This document shows, in pieces, positions 34,441 through 44,081 of a stretch of 64,000 bases of DNA (within the stretch, counting starts at the first letter, position 1; each line of letters begins with the position of its first letter). Under the pieces are notes generated by a model. It searched no databases and had not been told where the DNA came from. It saw only the letters and a program-made list of their open reading frames with translations. This DNA is from Aphrocallistes beatrix (taxonomy: Eukaryota > Porifera > Hexactinellida > Sceptrulophora > Aphrocallistidae). The position numbers and the translations under genes were made by a program. The stretch lies in the NCBI GenBank assembly GCA_963281255.1, contig OY725502.1:806001-870000 (forward strand). The letters run 5' to 3'.

Positions 34441-37400
34441 ATGTCTACAGGCCCTGCGGAACATTTGAATCCATGTCGAGAACTCAGTTTTTTTCAATGT
34501 ACAAAAATCAAACTGCACGATACGAACGAAGATTTGACTGAAACTTATGAGAAAGAAGAAGGTGGATCTCCACTTGATAGGAACATCGATGCCCTGTCAG
34601 AGAGAATGCTGGAATGCATCTTAGGTTTGGACCCGGACAGCCGTAACATGTCCTCTGGAGTCTCGACACATGAAGGTGGAGACGAAGACGACGAAGATAA
34701 CGAGCCTGATGAGATTAACGCAATGGATATTTTCTTGAAACTGTTTTTAGAATGCGACCACATATTCAGACAGATTTTTCTTTCTCATGCAGCAAAATGT
34801 CAACTCTCCCTACCTTTAATTGTTACCAACCCCCGTACTTCCGAACCCATCCTCTTCTCCCTTCCTTACCATTCCATCTTCACCCAGAGCTATAAGATTG
34901 ATAAAACATTGAAACAGACTAAGATAATTCCTATTTTCACAGAGAAGATATACTACATCTCTTTCATTCGCTTTGGGATGTGTACCAGTAGCTATAAATC
35001 TAAAACTTTGAATAGCTTACTGGGAATACCTAATTGCTTCTTTCACAGTGAAACAAAGGGGAATTCCATCCCTAAAGTACATTTCAAAGGTTTAGTTGAG
35101 ATTAATTGGTTCTTGCCTGCCAACCTCGAAGGTAAAAAGGAATGTTTTAATGAACCACTTCTCTTTCTGAATTTGAGAGGTAACGCTTTTTCATTCAAAA
35201 AACAGTTAGATTTCATTCTCGATATCTCTACTCTTGTCTATATTTTCATTTCTCTTGAAGAAGCAAACGAGAGTGAATTGAATGGAGTCGAAAAAATTCT
35301 TGAATCGTATAAACATAAGGTATGTTTGGTAATTATGGACCCAAAATCCGCCAAGTTAAGGAGACTTCGTACCCTGACCATTGAAGAAAATAGAACATTC
35401 TACCTCATCAGCAAGTATTCCAATCGTGCGAACATTCCAGAACACGTCATTGCGAGTATGAATGGGATTCTCAAGAGATGTGAACTTCCTAAGATGTCGC
35501 TTGACGTGTGCAAAGAAGTGGCACTTAAACACGATATTCATATCGACGAGGACACAGAGGTGACAAGAATGACTATTCCTTTCCAGGAGAAGATCGATCA
35601 GCTGTTCAGTGACGTGCTCCGGGAGAAAGAAGAGCTATTGGACAATCTGTATCTTCTGAAATCGGAGCTATTGCCTTTACAACTTGAGCACTGGCAGAAG
35701 TGGGCGAGTGCAGATCGTGAGAAGTCCACTTTGAAGGGCTATAAAATGGGTATCGAGTGTAGAGAGGCCCAAATGACGAAGTTGAGAGGAACTCTGAACC
35801 TGGCTCGCAACAACCAGATTGGCTATCTGATCAACTCGTCAGGACCCAGCGAATTCTTCCTCACAATTCTCAAGACGATCTGTGCTCATAATGTGGGTAG
35901 CGGCATGGTGTACCTGTGGAAGATCCTGCAAACTTGTTTGGATCGGTTGTCCTTAGAGTATATGTACCCACTCAATAGGAGGTTGACAGATAACACTTGC
36001 GACGAATCGAAGCAGGAAAATGCTGGATTGGAGAGAGCGCGCGTGACCGGAGGCAATGCACTCGGCATCGAGCACATCATGCGGGAGCTAGGGCAGGTGT
36101 ATGAGATTTTCGTGAACGCGAGATTAAAGCAAAATGTAATTACCCAAAAACTTGATTTCAACCCGTCAGATCTGCCAAATTTTGCTGCTAAACTGATTCT
36201 CTCTGGCCACAGCTTTGAGATATTGGACGGGTCTGTTACCCATATTCCGCTCTGTTGGGTGTCGAATGTGTTGAAGGAGCTGAGTGGAGAGGTAGGTGAA
36301 GATAAACGTATTTTTGTTATCGGAATTTTAGGAATTCAGAGCAGTGGAAAGTCAACGTTACTCAACACAATGTTCGGCTTACAATTTCCTGTCAAATCAG
36401 GGCGTTGCACTAGAGGTATCTTCATGCAGATAATCCCAGTGGACAAGTCAACGAGTGAGAAGTTGGGCTATCATTACCTCGTAGTGCTAGACACAGAGGG
36501 ATTGGGAGCTCCCGAGTTGATGGAGATCCTCCCGGCCTCCCATGATAACGAGTTGGCCACCTTTGTTACAGGAATGAGTGACTTGGTCATTGTCAATCTT
36601 TTCGGTGAGGATCAGGCTAAGTTCAAGGATATTCTCCAAATTACAATCTTAGCGCTAATGAAAATGCAATTGACATCTGCTAAGCCAGTCAAGTGCGTAT
36701 TCGTCCACCAGAATGTGACTGATATAAACGCGAGTGAAAACCTCTCTGTAGGGAAAGAACAGCTGATTAAGCTCCTTGACAATACAACGGTTCATGCAGC
36801 TAAGCTTGAAGGCTTCCCCGACTACACAAAGTTTGCTGACGTCATCGACTACAATGTACACCTTGATACTTATTACATCCCTGGTCTGTATAGTTCGAAT
36901 CCTCCTATGTCAGTGGTATCATCTGACTACAGCGCTCGTTGTGAAACTCTTAAACGGAAGATTACGCAGGAATACTGTAGGAACATAAAATTTCAAAGCG
37001 TATCTACGTGGACGCAAAAATTGAAAGATATTTGGAATTCACTGCTCAGCCAAAAATTCATCTTGAAATACAAAACCATCTTAGAATGTTGTGCTGCGTT
37101 CGAATTTGATGATAAGTTGACTAAATGGAGATACCAGTATGATGCCGATACTCTTGATGATTTAAATAAAACAATAGTTTTTATTTCAAATGCGGAGTTG
37201 AAAGACATCGATTCAGTTTATAATGTGAGTAAGAATTTGATTGGACAGTGGTGTAGGGAAGCGGCTAATAAATTGGAGGAGAGAACTGTGGAACATTTGT
37301 TTCAGAAGAGCGAGTATAAGGATATTCAGCAGGAACGAGAGAAAGATGCAAAGAAGTATTTTGACTCAACAAGATATCAAAAACAAGCATCACTTCAAGA

Positions 37401-39309
37401 ACAAATTGAATTGCATTTCAAGCAAAGGAAAGACGTACTCAAAATCGAAGCAGAATTCAATCGGATTCGTGAAGTCATCCTTAAACAAGCTAAAGAGGAT
37501 ATAATTAGACTGAATGAGAAGGGCGACTGGCCTAAACCCAACTTGCATCTAGAGATACTGTTTGATCGTCATTGGTGTGAGTGGGATTCTACCTTGAGTA
37601 AGAACTGCGAGTCTTTGCCTGTTGATATAGAATCAGATCTTCAGGCAGAATTCAGATATAACTCAGTTCTCGCTAACTTTGAAATATCAAAAGAATCGAG
37701 AGAACTCCTTGTAGGAGATCGAGAAAAGTTTGATGATATAAGATTGTTAGACTTTCACTTCGGATCGAGTCATTTCAAAATATTCATTCCTGGTAAAGAG
37801 GGATTCATTTCTCCGAACTGTACATTCACTGATTTCTACGACTACTCGCTACGCCATAATTCGGAAGACCTGACAGAGGCACCCGATAATTCCCAAGAAA
37901 AAATTAGTAAGATTATTCAAATTATTTCTTCATTGTGCCAAGAATTTTTGCACTCACTTGACAAATCTGTTCCCTATTCAAACCAATCCTTCACTCATCT
38001 GATTAATATCGTCTGTGGCCAAGCTGCGGAGTTCAATGACAAAGAAAAAAGCGACATTATTAAACAAATCGTGTTGACAGAGTTATTCATGTACGAGTTT
38101 TCTTTCTACATTTGCTGTAAAGGTGTTGCACACCTCAAAATGTTACAAAGAGATTTCCACGCTGACACCAACGCAGCTGCTCAGCTCTTAAATCTCAAAA
38201 AAGAGCTGAAGCCTATTTTCATTCAGCTGTGTCAAGGTACACAGACTAATCTATCGTGTGCACGGGCCTTAGCCGAAATTGTATTCGCGAAAATGGTCAA
38301 TTATCTGGAATCTAAATTGCGAACGGATATCATACCTTATTTCCAGAATGATCATAAGAACCGTGATACTTTCAAAAGGAGAAGTTCTCTTCAGCTCAGG
38401 ATTCTGAGAGAGTTGGCAACCAGAAAGGATTTCGATCAGTACATCGCATACATTGACGATCCCATCAATTTCATTCGGAATTGGATCGAAACTAAATTTA
38501 AGCTCTATTGCGAAGATAAAGTAGTACAAAAAGAAATTAGAGCTACCATTTTAGATCCCACCATTAATAAACTGAAGCAGTCTTACATTGCTGAATTGAA
38601 GTCTTCTATCGAGGAATCGAAATCTGATTGGAAATCTATCTTTTATCAAAAAATCAATTCATACTCCAAAGAGCTGAGAAGAAGTGACTTCGATATTCTA
38701 GACGTGTACCAGAATCCTGTCAACCATGAAGAAGACTTTATTGAGTTCTTCACCCGATCATTCGACGACATGTACAGTCCATTCGGTTGGTTGGGATGGA
38801 TCCATACAACCATCAATAATGCTTTATACACCAACACGCGATACCTCACTAAACTCCTCGTCACCTGCCAGTCTCTCTGTCCCTTCTGCAAAGAGCCCTG
38901 TCTCATGTCCTCAGAAGGTCACCGCCACTATTGCGGGTCACTGCATCGACCCAAGGGGTTGGTTGGGTATTTCCACGAAACTTCGAACACATTCTCGATT
39001 AGAGAGTGCACCCATTCCATGAATACTGATCACATCATCGTCTATAATAACCAGAGATTCAAATACACAGATTACAAACGAATCAATCCGCATTTCGCCT
39101 CATGGAAAATCCTTGGCGAAGACGCGGCCAATTCCAACTACTGGCAATGGGTGTTCTATCATTTCCGCTTTAAATTTGTTCACCATTACGGCTACACCTA
39201 CAACCCGGATGTGGAGCATTGGGCAGATCTCACTGAGGAGGAAGTGCTGATTCAGCTGGATCTGCTTTATGAGAGGTTTTTGAATCGAATTGAGAGGTCT
39301 CATCAGTAA
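34441..39309 (+). CDS. Very large GTPase of the VLIG/URGCP family, single exon
   Basis: This is a 1622-residue protein in one uninterrupted exon, as is usual for vertebrate interferon-induced very large GTPases. N-terminal block: an acidic stretch (~75-95), then a URGCP-like region (ECDHIFRQIFLSHAAKCQLSLPLIV) and a degenerate first G-domain (FIRFGMCTSSYKSKTLNSLLG). The active-looking G domain follows: P-loop GIQSSGKST at 631-639 with Lys637, FPVKSGRCTRG after it, switch II DTEGLGAPEL at ~684, and the family's HQN motif at 756-758 in place of a standard N/TKxD. Helical, coiled-coil-rich middle at ~850-1400. C-terminal CPFCKEPC cysteine box at ~1480-1487 and a tryptophan-rich tail. These large cytosolic GTPases are linked to immune or stress responses in vertebrates; the role here is inferred only. 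An in-frame TAG precedes the ATG; TTTCTAG could also be a splice acceptor for a 5' non-coding exon. Confidence 0.88.
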   Translation: MSTGPAEHLNPCRELSFFQCTKIKLHDTNEDLTETYEKEEGGSPLDRNIDALSERMLECILGLDPDSRNMSSGVSTHEGGDEDDEDNEPDEINAMDIFLKLFLECDHIFRQIFLSHAAKCQLSLPLIVTNPRTSEPILFSLPYHSIFTQSYKIDKTLKQTKIIPIFTEKIYYISFIRFGMCTSSYKSKTLNSLLGIPNCFFHSETKGNSIPKVHFKGLVEINWFLPANLEGKKECFNEPLLFLNLRGNAFSFKKQLDFILDISTLVYIFISLEEANESELNGVEKILESYKHKVCLVIMDPKSAKLRRLRTLTIEENRTFYLISKYSNRANIPEHVIASMNGILKRCELPKMSLDVCKEVALKHDIHIDEDTEVTRMTIPFQEKIDQLFSDVLREKEELLDNLYLLKSELLPLQLEHWQKWASADREKSTLKGYKMGIECREAQMTKLRGTLNLARNNQIGYLINSSGPSEFFLTILKTICAHNVGSGMVYLWKILQTCLDRLSLEYMYPLNRRLTDNTCDESKQENAGLERARVTGGNALGIEHIMRELGQVYEIFVNARLKQNVITQKLDFNPSDLPNFAAKLILSGHSFEILDGSVTHIPLCWVSNVLKELSGEVGEDKRIFVIGILGIQSSGKSTLLNTMFGLQFPVKSGRCTRGIFMQIIPVDKSTSEKLGYHYLVVLDTEGLGAPELMEILPASHDNELATFVTGMSDLVIVNLFGEDQAKFKDILQITILALMKMQLTSAKPVKCVFVHQNVTDINASENLSVGKEQLIKLLDNTTVHAAKLEGFPDYTKFADVIDYNVHLDTYYIPGLYSSNPPMSVVSSDYSARCETLKRKITQEYCRNIKFQSVSTWTQKLKDIWNSLLSQKFILKYKTILECCAAFEFDDKLTKWRYQYDADTLDDLNKTIVFISNAELKDIDSVYNVSKNLIGQWCREAANKLEERTVEHLFQKSEYKDIQQEREKDAKKYFDSTRYQKQASLQEQIELHFKQRKDVLKIEAEFNRIREVILKQAKEDIIRLNEKGDWPKPNLHLEILFDRHWCEWDSTLSKNCESLPVDIESDLQAEFRYNSVLANFEISKESRELLVGDREKFDDIRLLDFHFGSSHFKIFIPGKEGFISPNCTFTDFYDYSLRHNSEDLTEAPDNSQEKISKIIQIISSLCQEFLHSLDKSVPYSNQSFTHLINIVCGQAAEFNDKEKSDIIKQIVLTELFMYEFSFYICCKGVAHLKMLQRDFHADTNAAAQLLNLKKELKPIFIQLCQGTQTNLSCARALAEIVFAKMVNYLESKLRTDIIPYFQNDHKNRDTFKRRSSLQLRILRELATRKDFDQYIAYIDDPINFIRNWIETKFKLYCEDKVVQKEIRATILDPTINKLKQSYIAELKSSIEESKSDWKSIFYQKINSYSKELRRSDFDILDVYQNPVNHEEDFIEFFTRSFDDMYSPFGWLGWIHTTINNALYTNTRYLTKLLVTCQSLCPFCKEPCLMSSEGHRHYCGSLHRPKGLVGYFHETSNTFSIRECTHSMNTDHIIVYNNQRFKYTDYKRINPHFASWKILGEDAANSNYWQWVFYHFRFKFVHHYGYTYNPDVEHWADLTEEEVLIQLDLLYERFLNRIERSHQ

Positions 39310-39835
39310 ATAATAGAACTTGTTTCTCTCAATTTTTGATATTTTGAAATATTTATGGAATTATATTTTAAGTTTCATGGCCTCTTTTATTTTAAAAATT
39401 AATTTTGTTTATTAATTGAGTTTGTTTGATTAATTTAAAACCCTTTGAATGTCTCGAGTTGGATTTTCTAAAATAATTGAATTAAAATTACGATTTCCAA
39501 TATTTCTCAAAATGAACAGCACCATTCTGAAATAACTCAATTTACTACAGACAATTTTAAATAATTTTAATATTTTAAGATTCCGATGTGATTTAATTTC
39601 GCCTCAATTTTTGCTTAACTCTACATTGTGAAATATTTTTACAATTCGTTCGAATTCTTTAATTGTCAGTACATTTCCATGCAGGGAGATCTTACTGACT
39701 CACTTGTAAAGAAATGAAACATTTCACTGATTTGTTTTTCTATTCCGTTCTATGTATATGATGTTACCATAAAAACAGTCTGTGTTGAGGACAATAACTT
39801 TTTACGCCATTTAACTTATCAGCAGGATTGTCCGG
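39310..39835. other. Spacer between VLIG and actin-like genes
   Basis: AT-rich, no coding block. It was searched specifically for the missing actin N-terminus (DNGSG-type loop, GRPRH, KRGIL) and none was found. A splice-acceptor-like CTTATCAGCAG ends a few bases before the actin-like frame. Confidence 0.6.
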
Positions 39836-40735
39836 ATGCCGCTCATTCAGAACTGGGATGACACAGAAGCTCTGCTGCACCACTGCTTCTACAATGAGTT
39901 GCGCGTAGCACCGGAAGAGCACCCCACACTCCTCATCCTCCCCAGCTCCCCTTTCACGTCCAAAGCTGCCAAAGAGAAATTAACTCAAATCATGTTTGAG
40001 ACTTATTCCGTTCCCGCGTTTTACCTCGGCGACTCCTCCGTCCTGTCCGTCCTAGCCACAGGCTCGGTCCAGGGGCTGGTGATTGACTCCGGACACGCCA
40101 ATACGTACGTCGTCCCTGTCATAGAGGCTACGTCCATCCCGGATGCTAGCCTCTCCACCGACTTAGCTGGCCTCTACTTGGACGAGCGGCTCATCGCTGC
40201 GCTAAAGGAGACTGGGCATGAGCTGACGGGCAGCAGTGCGAAATATATCGTACAAGACATCAAAGCTAAAAGTTGTTACGTAGCGGAGGATTTTTCAGCA
40301 GAATATGAGACTAAAACTGAAGATTTCTCTTATGAAATGCCTGATGGACAAATTATTAAGATACAAACTGATAGGTTCAAAACACCGGAAGTGTTATTTG
40401 ACCCCAGTAGAGACGGGTTCTATGAAGACGGTGTTGTTAGAATGGCCGTCAAATCTATACTGAAATGTGACAAAGATATTCAAAACGATCTCTATCAGAA
40501 TGTTGTCCTAACTGGAGGGACAACTCTGCTTAGAGGGTACCCAGAGCGGTTCAGGAAGGATTTGAAAGGACTTGTAGACCACCCAGTCAAGGTGGTTGCG
40601 CCCCCAGAGAGAGGGAGTCTCGCGTGGATTGGCGGGTCTATCCTCACGTCGCTGAGTTCTTTCGAGAAGGCTTGGATCACGAAGGAAGATTACGATGAAA
40701 TAGGACCTGCGATCGTGCACCAGAAATGTTCATGA
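39836..40735 (+). CDS. Divergent actin-like protein, N-terminus missing
   Basis: Its 299 residues align with conventional actin from about residue 73 to the end (NWDD, HHCFYNELRVAPEEHP, TQIMFET, GGTTLLRG, PPERGSLAWIGGSILTSLSSF, GPAIVHQKCS). Relative to actin the nucleotide site is altered: actin Gln137 aligns with Ser67, Asp157 with His87 and His161 with Tyr91, while Asp154 and GGTT persist. There is a 2-residue insertion after HPTLL. The first ~72 residues, including the first phosphate-binding loop and the DNase-I loop, are absent. Codons before the ATG read I-V-R behind CAG, fitting an exon boundary at the usual place, so an upstream exon may exist, but none was found in the 526 bp before it. 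It may be a truncated actin-like gene, an incompletely seen gene or an early pseudogene. It cannot be assumed to hydrolyse ATP. Confidence 0.75.
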   Translation: MPLIQNWDDTEALLHHCFYNELRVAPEEHPTLLILPSSPFTSKAAKEKLTQIMFETYSVPAFYLGDSSVLSVLATGSVQGLVIDSGHANTYVVPVIEATSIPDASLSTDLAGLYLDERLIAALKETGHELTGSSAKYIVQDIKAKSCYVAEDFSAEYETKTEDFSYEMPDGQIIKIQTDRFKTPEVLFDPSRDGFYEDGVVRMAVKSILKCDKDIQNDLYQNVVLTGGTTLLRGYPERFRKDLKGLVDHPVKVVAPPERGSLAWIGGSILTSLSSFEKAWITKEDYDEIGPAIVHQKCS

Positions 40736-40983
40736 GAACAGTAGCCTTCGTTCTCTTTATGCATAATGTACTGAAGAGTTTACCTAATACTTATTCGGAT
40801 TTATTTTGATTAGAATGGGCTTCTCTGTGTATATATTCAGGTAACATTTCTTTTGATAGTTCTGCTCTTTACTTATATTTCTCTTTATTCCCCTTTGTAA
40901 CTGTCATAGCATCTCGATTTGATAATGTACAGGTAGGATGCAATTTGGTTCTGTTGATATCGTATACTGTATATAATATAAGA

Positions 40984-41116
40984 CAGTGGTTCCCAACCTG
41001 GGGTCCATGGACCCCTTAGTGGTCCACAGAAGATATTAGGGGGTCCACAGGATTCGAAATTTTGTATTACAGTTAATAGGAGGGGGTCCACAACCCAAAA
41101 AGGTTGAAAAGCGCTG
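40984..41116. mobile_element. hAT-type MITE with perfect 8-bp duplication
   Basis: A 133-bp element starts CAGTGGTTCCCAACCTGGGG and ends with AAAAGGTTGAAAAGCGCTG, a decayed complement. It is flanked by ATATAAGA on both sides (40976-40983 and 41117-41124). GGTCCA units repeat inside. Confidence 0.85.
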
Positions 41117-41124
41117 ATATAAGA

Positions 41125-41253
41125 TATCCCGATTCGGACTAGGGATTTTGCTAACTCATTTCCGGTTAAGTCATTTTGGATGGGGAAACCCTAGAAGTGT
41201 GGGGTCTTTTCTATAGTAAATAGAATTGGCCCCCTAGGCAAATCGAGATTATA
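41125..41253. mobile_element. TTAA-type MITE, copy 3 (decayed flanks)
   Basis: The ends CCCGATTCGGACTAGGG and CCCCTAGGCAAATCGAG are inverted. The interior GCTAACTCATTTCCGGTTAA is identical to copy 1 at 2.5 kb, followed by a broken TATA-like ATAGTAAATAGA. Flanking TTAA is no longer intact, possibly because the neighbouring hAT landed at its edge. Confidence 0.7.
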
Positions 41254-41464
41254 TCAGACAATGGATAATTCTGCATTATCTAATTAACCTGTATACCTAC
41301 ACAGTGAACTTCTCTTCAATGAGCTATTACCCACAAACCACTGATAATATGGCTCTTTTCTGAAGTGGTTTCCTTTACATAAGTAGGATATATCTTTATT
41401 ATAAAAATGTGATTGCAGAGAGTTAGAAATTTTTAATATCAGGATCGCTTATTACTCCCACAAG

Positions 41465-43598
41465 ATGAAGTATCACATTATGTCACTACCACTACTGCTA
41501 CTGCTACTCCCCTACCTAACAAGGTGTGACATGATCCCCTCCTCTCTCTCCTACTTCTACTCCCGGACAGACATCCTGCACAGACACCAGTACAAGCACA
41601 GCTTCTGTGCCCCTAAGCTCACGATAGGCACTGAGAGCCGCATCGCTTTCTGGAGGTACGGCGGAGATGCGATTGCGACTCAGGACTCGCTCAGAATAGT
41701 TCCGAGCATTCGGAGCAGACAGGGGTTCGTTTGGAATGAAGAGAAACTAAAACTCAGTGACTGGGAAGTAAGTTGACTGAAATATTCCAATTCGATCATA
41801 TTTTAATCCTTGTGAGCAAGTTCTGAACTTTTTATACTTCCACTTTTAAGATTTTCTTGTTCTCAGATTGACATGTCCTTTCGGGTAACGGGTCGCCTGA
41901 GACAAGGAGCTGACGGTATGGCCGTTTGGTTGACAGAGGAGCAGACCGCCAGGGGATCCACCTTTGGTAGCAGTGACATGTGGAAAGGTATCGGTATAAT
42001 CATGGACTCGTTCGATAACGACGGACTTAAGGACAATCCCAAGATTCAGCTAGTTGCAAATGACGGCACTCACCACTATAACCACCATTTGGACGGGAAG
42101 AGCGATGAGCTGGCGTCCTGTCTGAAGGACTATCGGAATCAGCCGTACGTGGTCAGACTGAAGATCATCAAGGTGGAATCTACCATGCAGGTAGCTACTT
42201 TTACTTCTCCAGACCTCTCTATGCATACCCTTGAATGACGTCATCTTTCCAGGTCTGGGCGCACTCCGGGTACAGTCAGTCTCCAAGTTATGCGGACTAT
42301 GACCTCTGCATTCAGTCTGTCCTGCCTCCCGACATGATAGCAGAGGGATACCTGGGAATCACAGCTGCTACGGGGGGATTGTCTGATGACCATGACGTCA
42401 TTTGCTTCACACTACACTCTCTTGTGCAGAAGGAGGCTGGTCCCATGTCAGAGGCTGGATTAAGTAAGTTTGACGGTACACCACGTAGCACGTACATATA
42501 CCACATCCAAGGGATTATCTAGGAGCACGAGACGCTCCTTTAGGCGTATGATTTTAAACTCGAAAGTGTTTAGGAGCGTGAAAATTTAGAATAGTACCCA
42601 ATTTACCTTATATTATACTGTTATTTATCGATTTAGGCGCATGAAAATGTATAGGTTTGAGGTCAGGAGCGTATCTCTGTAGGGCTGTATAATACCCTGA
42701 CCACATCCGATATCCTTACTATTAAAACTCGATGATTGTATATATACAAGCGCGCTTCGCTTGCTTGCGCTGCACGGCTGGCGGACACGAAGTGTCCGCC
42801 AGCCGCGCAGCGCAAGCAAGCGAAGCGCGCTTGTCAATCTAATAATTCTAATTTTATGTAAAGCTCTGACATGCCTTAATACTGCACGTACGTATATATA
42901 TGTACATAGTGTATTAGTAGTTTTAGGGATATTTACCCATTCACTCTCGTTTAGACATCACTTCTAGCGAAGAAGCGTTTCGAACGAAGATCGATGAGGA
43001 GTACGACAAGTTTAATCAGGAATTTTCAGAGAAACGCAGCAAGTACCAGCAAGAGCACCCAGACACCATGGATGAGTACGATTTAGACGATTTTGAGACG
43101 AATGTGGAGAGCAAGTTGAACCTCTTGCTGGAGAGACAGGGCGCCATGATGAAGGAGATTCTGTCAGCAAAGGTGTCAAGTGGTGCCAGTGGGCTCGGAG
43201 AGAGTCAGCTGAATACCATAGCTCAGGACTTGAAGAATCTTGAGCATCGCATCAGCGATTTAAAGCTAGACTCTGGTAGAATGAGAGGTCCTGAGATTAG
43301 CTCTGAGTCGCAGGGGGCAGTGCATGAAGTGAAGAAGGAGGTGCAAACCCTACACTCCTCTCTGGCAGATCTAAGAGGTACTCTAGACAGGAAGATCACC
43401 GAGTTGATTGTCAAATTCAATGAGGAACCAAGAAGGGCTGCCGCAAGTTCGGATCCGTCTAGAGAAGGGGCGAGCTCTTGCAGTGGGTGCATTGGGTTCT
43501 GGACTATGGTCATGTTCCTTACTGTGCAAGTGCTTCTCGTCAGCTGTCTGATACTAGGTGTGAAGTTACGAGAACATAGGTCCAAGAAATATTTCTGA
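41465..43598 (+). CDS. LMAN1: ERGIC-53 / LMAN1 cargo lectin, four exons
   Basis: A membrane lectin that carries mannose-bearing glycoproteins from ER to ERGIC. Exons, joined by GT/AG borders: 41465-41767, 41867-42190, 42253-42463, 42955-43598 (phases 0, 0, 1), giving about 493 residues. Exon 1 encodes a leucine-rich signal peptide and the start of the L-type lectin domain (HKHSFCAPKL-like block). Exon 2 has FRVTGRLRQGADGMAVW and the calcium-site segment DSFDNDG. Exon 3 has GITAATGGLSDDHDV. Exon 4 is coiled-coil, then a C-terminal membrane helix (~FWTMVMFLTVQVLLVSCLIL) and a short cytosolic tail ending KKYF. Vertebrate ERGIC-53 ends KKFF; the lysines for COPI retrieval are kept and one export-signal phenylalanine is tyrosine. 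The luminal cysteines before the membrane helix (SCSGC) could mediate oligomerisation, as in the family. Confidence 0.9.
42464..42954. other. LMAN1 intron 3
   Basis: This 491-bp intron contains a long GC-rich palindrome (42746-42834) and the unit shared with 32.2 kb (~42528-42590). No separate gene is seen. Confidence 0.75.
42746..42834. repeat. 89-bp near-perfect GC-rich palindrome in LMAN1 intron 3
   Basis: Two head-to-head copies of the GC-rich end of the hairpin repeat family (ACAAGCGCGCTTCGCTTGC...) meet around GGACAC-GAA-GTGTCC. The arms are 43 bp with a 3-bp centre and about one mismatch (TGCACGG against CCGCGCA). Confidence 0.92.
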
Positions 43599-44081
43599 TC
43601 ATCCAGAATACATGAGTAATGATTGCTCTGGTTTCTCTCTACTAGGCTAATCTCCACGCTGTATCCTCTTGTTCTGTTGTAAATGTTATTATTGCATTCT
43701 GTCTTGTGGTTAAATATAACATACTACGTAGTTGTTAAGTCCGTTCTGCCTAACTTCTGTTCGTTAATATACTTAAACTTAGGGTATTATTAATTTTTCA
43801 TTTTTAAATGGCATTACTAGTAATTACTGTATACCAAAATATTGAAATGTGTAGCCATCAGAGTGGGAGTTTTGCTTTAAATCTAATTTCCTTTTTAGTG
43901 CAGCTCCTATAGAGAGATGCCCTTATGGCATGGACGGATTTTTACCAAATTTCGCATGTAGGATCTTATTATGGTGTAGATGTGCACCATCATTTTTTCG
44001 CAAAATCTCATCACTTTCGGTTTTTATAAGTACTAATATATATTCATATTTTAACACCACCACCGCAAAGTCTAGATTTAA
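43599..44081. other. Spacer with SINE fragment
   Basis: No gene. About 43893-43945 matches the body of the SINE at 22.0 kb (GCAGCTCCTATAGAGAGATG and ATGGCATGG). An ATATATAT run lies about 45 bp before the NHL start. Confidence 0.5.

Larger units (their letters stand above)
40736..41464. other. Spacer with two adjacent MITEs
   Basis: Between the actin-like gene and LMAN1. It holds the hAT-type MITE at 40984-41116 and, starting right after its duplication, a TTAA-type MITE copy at 41125-41253. The rest has no recognised features. Confidence 0.65.
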
